A stretch of 64,000 nucleotides of DNA, taken from the NCBI RefSeq assembly GCF_002105155.1, contig NW_019028982.1, positions 456,501 to 520,500 on the forward strand, in the 5' to 3' direction. The notes under the pieces are model-generated. The model saw only the letters and a list, made by a program, of their open reading frames with translations. It had not been told where the DNA came from and did not search any database. This document shows positions 36,394 through 44,898 of this stretch, one piece after another. Position 1 is the stretch's first letter. Each line of letters starts with the position of its first letter. Position numbers and translations under genes: made by a program. The stretch comes from Lobosporangium transversale. Taxonomy: Eukaryota; Mortierellomycota; Mortierellomycetes; Mortierellales; Mortierellaceae.

Positions 36394-36574
36394 AATCCTA
36401 GCAACACTCCTTCGCTGGTCGACCATAGGAGTTACATTGGCTTGTGCGTTTTCTATACTTACTACCCATATCAGTGTCAAATATCAAATTGTCTATAAAT
36501 CTCACAGTTACCTTCCATATACTTCTTCATCCTTAATCTCTAGTACACCAGAGCAGCTGAGGAATCTGTTCAAA

Positions 36575-38323
36575 ATGTCGAAAGTGCCGACTCAAGATGA
36601 CATTAAAGGATCGGCCGAGCTATTCGGCTGCAATAATGAAATAGCCATCGATAATAAGCCTTTTGATCGAAACAAAGCCATTGAAAAATGCAAGAAGATA
36701 TTCAAGGTCACCCCCAAGACTTTGCAGCTGGATGTTGTCGAATGTATTGGCAGTGGTCAAGACTGCATTCTTATTGCTGGATGTGGTTGGGGTAAAACCC
36801 TTGTCTACACTCTCCCACTTGTAATTTGGAGAGATCGGATCATTATCATCATCTCTCCTCTGAGGGTATTGATACAGGAGCAGCAGCAGAGCCTTCAAAA
36901 GCTGGGGATTAGTAGCGTCGCATTACTCAGTGGAGGGGCTACCACACGAGGAACGATCGGCGACGTGGCCGATGGGAAATATAGGGCTGTTTTCATGACG
37001 CCAGAGATTATCTTCGACAGCCCTATTCTGACGAAACTCTGGTCAAATCCAAAATGGCAAAAGCGGCTACAGGCAGTTGTCATGGATGAGGCTCACTGTG
37101 TTTGCAATTGGGGCGACAGTTTCAGGACTTCCTATGGCCGTATTGCGGAGCTACGCTCAAAGGTCTCCTGTGGTGTAGCTTTCATCGCTGTTTCAGCTAC
37201 CCTTCCACCAATGGTTCTAGAGAAGCTCAGAAGCTTGGTCCAATTCAAACCTGATGTCAAGATTATCAACGTCGGTAACGATCGCCCCAACATCAGGTTG
37301 GAAGTCCGGCATCTTAGCTCTAAGGATAAGTCCAAGCACCTTGATTTTCTCCTCCTTGATCTTAAAAAAACTATCATCTACTTTCAGACCAAGGACGAGA
37401 TTAGATATTGGTATAAGCATTTGAAACAGTTAGCAGAGGGCAAGTTCAAGATCGCTGAATATCACGCCGACTTTTCTGAAGGTTACAAGCAAGAAACTAT
37501 GGAACACTTCAAGCGTGGCGATATCCTCATTTTGCTGGCTACAGAAGCTGCCGGGATGGGGTGTGACATTAGTGATGTCCTTCGTGTTGTGCAGTACAAG
37601 TGCCCATCCGCAATCTCGGCTCTTGTACAGTGTCTTGGTCGTGCAGCTCGCAACCCGCAACTTCAAGGTCAGGGTGTATTATTAGTACCACCACCGTCCG
37701 TTGGTACCAAGTTTCCAGATGAGGACCTCGCCGATTACATTATGACTAAAGGGTGTCGGCGGAAAGTCCTCAATGACATCTTTGACAATAAGCCTCAACC
37801 TAATGAGAACTGTTGCGACATCTGCCGTCCAGTTTCTGAGCCGCTGCAACTTTCTTTCAATGAAATTCGTGTTGACACAGTACCAAAGGTTCGGCGTACG
37901 GCAGAACAGAAGGAAGCTGCCAAAGAGGCTATTAAGAAGTGGAGATTGATGGTTTACAAAAGGGATTACGAGCCAGCTTGCCCATGGTTAAGGCTTTCTT
38001 GCGTGCTAACGGATGCGTTGGTCGATAAATTAGGCGAAAAGTTTGGCAATGTTACGTCGCCCGAATCGGTAACATCAATTACCGGTTGGACCTTTATAAA
38101 CGACGACATTTTAACGGAACTCGCCAATCTCCTTATCAATTTAAATAAGGACATCGATAGTGCGTGCCAGCCTGAAATGCAACCGCAGCTCCAAAAGAAG
38201 GAGTCCCATATTGGCCGGAATGGCCGTGTTCAAAAACCACGGCCTACCGCAAAGCCAAAGATCGCGTTCCATAATATGACCTCTTTTGACTTCTCCAAAC
38301 GTGGAAACCCCAATGGCAGCTAA
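36575..38323 (+). CDS. RecQ-like superfamily 2 DNA helicase of the transposon
   Basis: A single long frame gives 582 residues from the ATG at 36575; the frame is open further upstream, so a longer N-terminus is possible. Helicase motifs in order: I GCGWGKTLVY, II DEAHCV, III SATLPP, IV YFQTKDEI, V ATEAAGMGCDI and VI QCLGRAARN. A RecQ-type zinc-binding element follows (GCRRKVLNDIFDN..., NCCDIC). There is no clear winged-helix or HRDC domain. The last 100 residues are basic. It probably unwinds DNA during transposition or repair of the donor site (inference). The upstream segment 36394-36574 may be a leader with an intron ending CTCTAG at about 36542. An AATAAA lies near 38371. The gene is intact. 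Confidence 0.9.
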   Translation: MSKVPTQDDIKGSAELFGCNNEIAIDNKPFDRNKAIEKCKKIFKVTPKTLQLDVVECIGSGQDCILIAGCGWGKTLVYTLPLVIWRDRIIIIISPLRVLIQEQQQSLQKLGISSVALLSGGATTRGTIGDVADGKYRAVFMTPEIIFDSPILTKLWSNPKWQKRLQAVVMDEAHCVCNWGDSFRTSYGRIAELRSKVSCGVAFIAVSATLPPMVLEKLRSLVQFKPDVKIINVGNDRPNIRLEVRHLSSKDKSKHLDFLLLDLKKTIIYFQTKDEIRYWYKHLKQLAEGKFKIAEYHADFSEGYKQETMEHFKRGDILILLATEAAGMGCDISDVLRVVQYKCPSAISALVQCLGRAARNPQLQGQGVLLVPPPSVGTKFPDEDLADYIMTKGCRRKVLNDIFDNKPQPNENCCDICRPVSEPLQLSFNEIRVDTVPKVRRTAEQKEAAKEAIKKWRLMVYKRDYEPACPWLRLSCVLTDALVDKLGEKFGNVTSPESVTSITGWTFINDDILTELANLLINLNKDIDSACQPEMQPQLQKKESHIGRNGRVQKPRPTAKPKIAFHNMTSFDFSKRGNPNGS

Positions 38324-39487
38324 CATAGTGTCATCTGTCCCAATTGATTGTTGAAACATTTTAGTTTGTAATAAAGCGTACTAAATCTCAGAAATCTATC
38401 AGGAAAAAGCTTAAAAAAAAAAAATTAAAAAATTAAAAAGTTAAAAAATTAAGCATAGCATTCGCGATCCTTCTTTGAGTCTAATCTCAAACCGTTTCTG
38501 TGCCTGGAATGCGTGCCTCATTCCTCAATAAAAGGGAAAGTTGTTGCATATTTCAATATGCAATAATAATGGTCCGACTAAAAAACTGATCGATAAAAAA
38601 TAAAAATAGCGGTAGAAACCAGTGGCAATAATGCGTCACACTAAGACGCGACAAATCGCTGACATGCGAAACCATGTTGTATTATTACAGATAGATATGT
38701 AGCTATCTGATACAAGTCTCTCTACCAGAAATGAATAAAATAATCCATGGGTGTGGTGTGTGGACCCACGTCTTATTCTCACTTACTTTTTGACAGTCTA
38801 CTATCTATCCTAAATATTTTTCAGCGACAACGCACTGGATTGTGGAGTAAATGATGACCTGTGGCCAATTTTCACTTCACTCTTTTTGTGCTTCAAGGGA
38901 AGAGTCCGTTTAACATCCACCCAGTTGCAAGAAAATTTGTCAATAGTCTGGCTAGTGACAGCCAAGAAACAACATTGTTTTTTGATCTTTTGATGTCGGA
39001 TCTTCCTACTAAAACTGAAGCAGAGTTCAGCAAGCGTCGGATTGTTCCCCCACAAATAGGGAAGATGAGTTGGGCTTAGACTGTCGTGATACAAATAGGT
39101 TTATTGCAAGAGGAAGTGAAGTAGTTTACAGCCAAAACAACTCATGCAGGACAAAAGAAAGTTGGCTCCGAACCGCTTGTTTGGCAAACTCCAAAACAAG
39201 CTCTGATATTAAGTAACCGTTATCTTTAATAAAACGCCTGTATCCCATGAAAGGGGCAAACATGAGAGAAGTCCATGTCCGCAAAACACAGATTTTTTTT
39301 ATTAATAAAAAAAAAAAGAAAACTAACGAGTTAGTCGAACTCTCCTAAAATCATCCATGCTTGGCCTCAGGTGCGGTCATTTTTTTTTAGTTCGCTTAAT
39401 ATGGCGCTTTGCATTCTCTTCATCTCAGCTGTGCAGATCACAAGTAGACATGGCAAAGCACATTAGGCAAAAATAACATTAAAAAAA
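38324..39487. other. transposon interior with a possible coding relic
   Basis: At about 38817-39079 on the plus strand two overlapping frames each read like protein. One contains DNALDCGVNDDLWPIF, the other SDSQETTLFFDLLMSDL, and a frame change near 38900 would join them. This may be a broken element gene or an unspliced exon. The rest is AT-rich, with an A11 run near 38413-38423. Confidence 0.3.
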
Positions 39488-40393
39488 TTAAAAAAATAAA
39501 AAATAAAAAGTACAGATATCAGAAAGCTTGTTCTCTGTTGTTCTCAACTGAATCGAATTGATATCAACTAACTTACAGATACCCTCTTCTAGTGCTCTTA
39601 GACGAGATGCAGTTTCACTACCACACTTGCTGGGGGTTTCAGAACGCCCTGGTGGAGCCACGCGGGGTGCCAAGTCCATTCCATCTAATATACGCTTCTG
39701 TTTTCGCGACAGGAGCTCATCCGAACAGGGGGTGACAGAGCGACTTGCCCAGGGTTGGGCTGTGAACTGTAGCTCTTCTGAGGTGAGATCTGGCGAGACA
39801 GCTTCCGTGATGTGATCTAACTGAGGAGAAAATGGGTCTGGAGGAGAAGAGGATGTCTTGCTAGGATCTGGGGGAGGAGAGGATATCTCACTGGGATCTG
39901 GTAGAACAGAGGATGCCTCGCTGGAATACGTTGGATTAAGGAGTTTTGTGGATATGACGATCGGGTTCGAGTCGAGATAATGGTGGTTCCGGCTCTGGTG
40001 GTCAGGCAGTAACGCAAACGAGGCGTTTTTTGGACCTTTTTTTTTCTTCGTCAACATTTCTTCAATCATCGTATGGCACGCATGGCATTTGTGGACATGC
40101 CGAGAAAACCCTGGTTGCCCAATTTCATCACATCCTTCCCCGGGCGGTTTGAACATGCCATTGTCTGTCAGTGTAGCAATGTAGACGATGCACAGCTTGT
40201 TGCCAAAAAGTGGTTTGATGTAAATGTTGGCGGTTGCAGAGGAAGAATGGCTTTCTTTACCATAGTAAGGAGGAGGGGCTGCTCCATGCGTGATAGCCGT
40301 GATAGCCGTGATAGCCTTGAGTTTTTTTTGTTTAGCTTTAGGCATCCCAAAACTTGATGTGGATGAGAAGGTGAGAGAGTGAATTTCTTTCAT
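39488..40393 (-). CDS. hypothetical transposon protein with zinc-knuckle-like motif
   Basis: This minus-strand frame of up to 301 residues has no recognised family. It has a basic start (MPKAKQKKLK). A candidate metal-binding motif, GCDEIGQPGFSRHVHKCHAC, has the H-x3-C spacing seen in the other small genes of this element. A Pro/Ser-rich section of three 10-residue repeats (PDPSEISSPP type, from a 30-bp DNA repeat) follows. The start could be the first Met or the one at PKAKQ. A consensus donor GTAAGTTAG within the frame near 39575 suggests that the C-terminus may be spliced differently. Inward neighbours are the helicase and a divergent small gene. Confidence 0.45.
   Translation of the reverse strand: MKEIHSLTFSSTSSFGMPKAKQKKLKAITAITAITHGAAPPPYYGKESHSSSATANIYIKPLFGNKLCIVYIATLTDNGMFKPPGEGCDEIGQPGFSRHVHKCHACHTMIEEMLTKKKKGPKNASFALLPDHQSRNHHYLDSNPIVISTKLLNPTYSSEASSVLPDPSEISSPPPDPSKTSSSPPDPFSPQLDHITEAVSPDLTSEELQFTAQPWASRSVTPCSDELLSRKQKRILDGMDLAPRVAPPGRSETPSKCGSETASRLRALEEGICKLVDINSIQLRTTENKLSDICTFYFLFF
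39836..39925 (-). repeat. 30-bp tandem repeat in coding sequence, about 3 copies
   Basis: Three imperfect 30-bp units (GAGGATGTCTTGCTAGGATC-type on the plus strand) encode the Pro/Asp/Ser repeats of the hypothetical protein. Confidence 0.7.
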
Positions 40394-40805
40394 GTTGGCC
40401 TTTTTTAAATTTTAAATTTTAATTTCTAGACTCTTTCAAATACAAATGGTTTACTTTACAAAATTCTTATAGTTGAAAGGATTAGCCCTCTGGTTAAAAA
40501 AAGTTGCGTGCGTATACCCAACTTTTTTACACCACATGTGTCCAGTAGTTTTGAGAAAAGCGGTACGTACCCCAACACTCTTACACCACTTTAGTCCGTC
40601 GGTTGATTTTTTTGCACGTCCACTAATATCTTTATGTGAACTTTTTTTTTATATTATTCTCTTGACCAGTTAACTTGGCCAGCAAAAATCGAAACTTTGT
40701 CATCGGCTCCAGAAGAGAAATATGGGGCCCAGGCTAGAAACAGAAAAAAAAATTTTTTTTCTTAGAAACCATTTCGCATGTTGTAACAGTATATAGCCTT
40801 AAGCC

Positions 40806-40813
40806 TATAAAAA
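40806..40813 (+). promoter_or_regulatory. TATA box of the 40.9-kb transposon gene
   Basis: TATAAAAA lies 56 bases before the ATG at 40869, a suitable distance for a core promoter with a short leader. Upstream, two imperfect copies of about 45 bp (near 40506-40545 and 40561-40606, both with ACCC(C)AACnnTnTTACACCAC) may be regulatory. Confidence 0.55.
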
Positions 40814-40868
40814 GGCTTGTTTTAATATTTATAATAAAATCACCTTTTGTCTTCACTACCTATTACAC

Positions 40869-41617
40869 ATGTCTTCCACTAACAACATCGTTTCTTCTTC
40901 CTCTGCAGTTAGCACTAGCAGGAAACGCACTCGTGACGAAGTAGAGAGCACTCCCAACGTTAACGAGGTGTCATCGAGTACTCAATCCGATCCAAACGAG
41001 TACCGTGGCAGGCTAGTGCCTTTCAAACCAGTGTCCACGGAAAACCTGTTAAGTGTATATAGTAAACTTTTCCTGGATCCGTACCAGTGTTCAATCCGCG
41101 GGCGGTCTGACCCTTTGCCAGCCGAGTATCAGGACGGGGATGAAGTCTATCCTCGAGAATGGTTGGTACTCGAGGGTCAAGAGGCAAGGACACCCAAGGG
41201 CCATGTGCTAAAGCGTGAAGGCTTCACGCTATTCCGTCTGCATGAGCCATCGTTGTTCAAGCAGTTGGAGAAGCTCAAGCTTCGGCTGGTCTCGGAGGAG
41301 GATTGGGAGACCGCCAAAAAAGCAAGGGCTACTCTGCAACAACAACATAGAGTGGCTGAGGCGCCTGTGGTTGCAAGCACCACAGAGTCAATGCAGCTAG
41401 GGGTCTGCGCAAGGTTTTCACTGAGCTGACCGCTGTTGGCGTGGAAGCGCCTCATAGTAAACGCTTGGAGGAAAGGGCAGCTCTATGGATAGAGCTATAT
41501 AAGACGGTTGTGCCAGCCAAGCATCCTGTCGATCAAGAGGAGACTGCTAGCGAGCCAAACAGTTCTCCTCGTCATAGTAAGAGAGCTCGAACATCCGTAG
41601 AGCCATCTACAAAATAG
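40869..41617 (+). pseudogene. hypothetical transposon gene, frameshifted near 41400
   Basis: The first frame (40869-41429) gives 186 residues: a Ser-rich basic start with SRKRTRDEV, then EYRGRLVPFKPVSTENLL, YPREWLVLEGQEARTPKGHV and the charged helical EKLKLRLVSEEDWETAKKA. At about 41400 it runs into a short out-of-frame tail. The previous frame continues with KVFTELTAVGVEA, LEERAALWIELYKTVV and a basic end SKRARTSVEPSTK, stopping at 41617. No plausible intron resolves the shift, so this is either a broken gene or an assembly indel. No family is recognised. It has its own TATA box and an AATAAA near 41638. Confidence 0.5.
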
Positions 41618-41769
41618 TATTTTTTTTCATCGACATTAATAAAAGTGCAATTTGACAGAGTTAGAGGTCACACTCAGGCACCAGAGTTTTGAAGCATAAA
41701 AAAATATATTTGTGGTATCGATCGACTGAAACAACTCACTACTTGAATTGAATCAGGTTTGGCACATGA

Positions 41770-42164
41770 ATTTTTCCACCTTACGCTCAGTGGAAGAAGA
41801 GGCTTTCAAAAGATCGGCCTTGCTTTCAGTGTCAATGGCTCAACTCTGAAGATAAAATAAAGCTAAGCTACAAGTATTTAAGTAAATGCAACCAGTGTAA
41901 AGTCTGTATGTATAAATGGTTAATGAGAGATGCCTGTCCCTTTAATATTACAGACAATGTTAATAGAGCACAAGGTATCCTTTCCATAACCTAAACCCCA
42001 CTACTCCTGTGGACAAGATAAAGGAGAGTCCAGCTGGCGTAAGCAATATAAGAGGTCCAACGAAAACCCAGCTACCCGAGTATGTCCGCAATATGGACCA
42101 TCCGGCGCAGTATACCGTGTATGGTATTGCTAAGCAACATGGCGACCTCGAAATCGAGTTATAA
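41770..42164 (+). pseudogene. cysteine-rich transposon coding relic
   Basis: Two overlapping frames without a good start codon read like protein. The first (41770-41994) has a C-x2-C pair (PCFQCQW) and CNQCKVC followed by a further Cys (DACPFN), a likely zinc-binding fold. The second (41967-42164) gives KTQLPEYVRNMDHPAQYTVY and ends LEIEL. A frame change in the overlap would join them. It may be the rest of a larger element gene, perhaps of the preceding one. Unrecognised family. Confidence 0.35.
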
Positions 42165-42570
42165 CCAATTTCCGCTGAGAAATAAAATCCTTAATTATTA
42201 TTTATTATTTTTTTATATACTATAAAATGTAATTATTTTATGACAATGGGGGACTCATGTAGTGCGTGTAAAGGTGCTGAAGGCTGAAGGTTTGAGCCTA
42301 GTGACGAATGCAAGCTTGGGAAAGGATCACTCACAAACTCGTCTATTGCTGTAAGCTTTAATGACTAGAAAAAAGAGAGGACTTCAGTAGAGTTGAATTA
42401 GGTCGTTGGACATGTAATCGGAAAATGAGGAAAAGAGGTGCATTGGGTGAGAACGTTAGGTGTCTGCTGGAAACATGACTGAAGGTATAAAGCGCATTAA
42501 CTGAAGCGTTAGCCGAGATGTTAAAAAAAGAGTGTACCATATCAAAAAAAAAAAAAAAAAAAAAAAAAAA

Positions 42571-42655
42571 GGTGCAAAAAAAGGTGTAAAAAAAGGTGTA
42601 AAAAAAGGCGTAAAAAAAGGCGTAGGTGTAAAAAAAGGTGTAAAAAAAAGGTGCA
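42571..42655 (+). repeat. 12-bp minisatellite GGTGTAAAAAAA
   Basis: About seven copies of a 12-bp unit (GGTGTAAAAAAA with GGCG and GGTGC variants) lie between an A27 run and a second A-run at 42701-42731. The Lys-Gly-Val open frames read through it are low-complexity artefacts. Confidence 0.85.
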
Positions 42656-42697
42656 ACAAAAAAAGGGAAGCTGAGGGTGTTAGAAGCACATCGTTTT

Positions 42698-42732
<35 letters not shown>

Positions 42733-42931
42733 AATAATGTGTAAACAACACGCATTCGCAAGATCATACACGCATTCAAACATGGATTGACGAGTGTCGT
42801 ATAAACTGGGGGCACCTTCATCTGACCTATTGGACCCATAGCTAAGTTTAACGCCAAGGTTTTTTGTTATCTTTGTATGAGTGGGCTTTCCTCGGCCCTG
42901 TCTCTTCGCAACCATCGGAGTGAGTCGCACG

Positions 42932-44316
42932 ATGGATCCCGCGGACGAATTCTACCCTCAAGTGTGAATGCTACGACCACTCTGTCCAGACCCACAGGTC
43001 ACTGAAGGACCATCTCCTTAAGTGTCCAATGGTCAGCAAACTCGTGTTCCCGCGGCCGTGTTCGTGGTGCAAGGAGCCGATGAAGATGACAGAGAAAGCG
43101 AAGAAACAAAACTCCTTGAAAGACGTTGCGGCTCTTGCGAGCCACTCCCTCAAATGCGAATCATGGCCGGTTAGCGTGTCTCAGGAGGACTGGCGTTTAT
43201 TTGAGATGGAGCTTATCGACAACGTGAAGCATGTTGCTAGTGCTGAATTTGCCAAGAATATGTTTATGTCAATATCGATAAAGTTAATGGACGGCGAGAA
43301 GCTGTTTGGTTTTGCGCTTGCTCCCCGAGCCTATATACTTAAGAAAGAAGGGAAGTCGCCTTGGTGAGCCCTTTGAACCATCAACAAGAAAGGACACTGG
43401 AGGACGCGGACTTGGAGATGGCTCTGAAGCCTCAGCCTTACGGTCGGCTGGTGAAGCTGGAGGAGTACGAGCTGGCGAAGGATAACGACTAGTTTTGGCA
43501 CATGCCGTTCTTAGGTAACAGCGAGCAGGTGGCAAGGAAGTTGCAGAGCTGTCTGATCCAGTCTGGTAACGACATTATCATGTGTCTTAAGGTGGAGGTG
43601 TACAGCCGTCTTCAGTCCGAGGACCCCCATGCCGATGCATTCGTGGCTTTTCCAGGTAGCAAGGTGGTCAAGGTCGCCAGTCAGTTGTTCAATCGTACCA
43701 GCCAGCTGATGATTGGAACAACCGCATGGAGTGCTCTAGTGACGATGGGCGTTGTGCTGACGAGTGGCAAAGTTATTGTGGGGCCACATAACATCGTTTT
43801 CAATCCTCACAGTGAGTCGCACATATGGCTCAAGAAGGTAGTGAGGAATACCTGTACAACAATGTGGAGCGTCAGACGCGGTCCAACTTTGACGAAGAGG
43901 CCACGTACGGCAAGCACGCTGCCGTACATCCTCAGTTTAAATCGCCCTTCACCAGTCCAGTGCTGTTGGCGACTTTGTGGCATTTCAAGCATCAGCAGAA
44001 GGGATGGTCAGGCCTCAAGCTTGCTGCCTATATTTTCTACGAACTCTACAGTGACAAGGGCGTTGTGCTGAAGAAGCAGGTGGAGGATTACTTGGCCCTG
44101 ATTCCGCATGCCAAGCAAGGTAATGGCGGGATTTACAAAAATCTGGAGCAATTGGTCAAAGTCATGAAGGCGGAAGAGACAAGGCCTGTCTCGGCGGAGG
44201 TTGATAAAAAGCTGAGCGGTCTTGCAGACAAAATACAAACAGAACTGACTCGTATCAACACCGGTACTATCACAGTCAACGTTGAGGCGCAGCTAAAGAG
44301 AATACTACAACCGTGA
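42932..44316 (+). pseudogene. decayed zinc-knuckle transposon gene
   Basis: The reading is spread over several frames. MDPADEFYPQ (42932) shifts at about 42963 to ECYDHSVQTHRSLKDHLLKC. That runs on through PCSWCKEPMK and ALASHSLKCESW to a stop at 43367. About 43370 onward a different frame gives QQERTLEDADLEMALKPQPY, an in-frame TAG at 43490, then GNSEQVARKLQSCLIQSGND. At about 43820 another shift leads to the last 160 residues (SPVLLATLWHFKHQQKGWSG and on), ending at 44316. Two C-x(1-2)-C...H-x3-C zinc-knuckle-like motifs are visible. At least three frame breaks and one nonsense codon indicate a dead gene, unless the assembly is at fault. Family unknown. Confidence 0.5.
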
Positions 44317-44898
44317 AAGACGTATGAGTAATTTTATCATCATCAACGCGGAGTCCTTTACATTTTTTTTCATATCAGATTATGTCTCCCTCCCGCCATG
44401 CTTCTATACTATCTTTCTGCGATTTTTATTAAATGACGACAAAGACGATATTTATACAATAAATAAGACTAAATGGGTGAAGATAAAAGAACCATTATGA
44501 AAAAGAAGGAACCTAGTCTACACTGAATTATATACAATAGAATGGTATTACAATAAATTACAATGTGATGAACATGATTAGGACAATAGATTGCAATATG
44601 ATACAGACAATAATAAATTACAAAATGATACAGTAGAAGTGGTACTTGAGATGATACAGGCTGGGACGACAAAAGTGCGAAGGTTCTCACAAGGCTTATG
44701 CTGATGAGGATGATATTGGAGCAAAGAATAAGAGCAGAGAAAGGACCAGAAATGAGAACATAATTGGAGCTGGAGACAGGGCAGGGGACGAGGTATAAAT
44801 GCGGGAGGATTGATCCTTGCTCCTGTACAGAGTAAGCTTCTATGTGAAGCTACTGTCTGGATTCAAAGAAAATGGACCTCCATGACGGGGACATTGCA
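44317..44898. other. transposon interior, 3' region of DUF6589 gene
   Basis: It contains loose AT-rich repeats of the type ACAATAAATTACAA and AATATGATACAG (44520-44640). It should hold the 3' ends of the converging 42.9-kb gene and DUF6589 gene. No open frame of interest. Confidence 0.4.

Noticed and set aside
36575-38323. Telomere-linked RecQ helicase (TLH-type subtelomeric gene)
   Set aside because: The gene lies between precise inverted repeats with a target duplication and is surrounded by housekeeping genes. No telomeric repeats are visible.
42532-42744. Lys-Gly-Val repeat protein
   Set aside because: It is only the translation of poly(A) and a 12-bp minisatellite.
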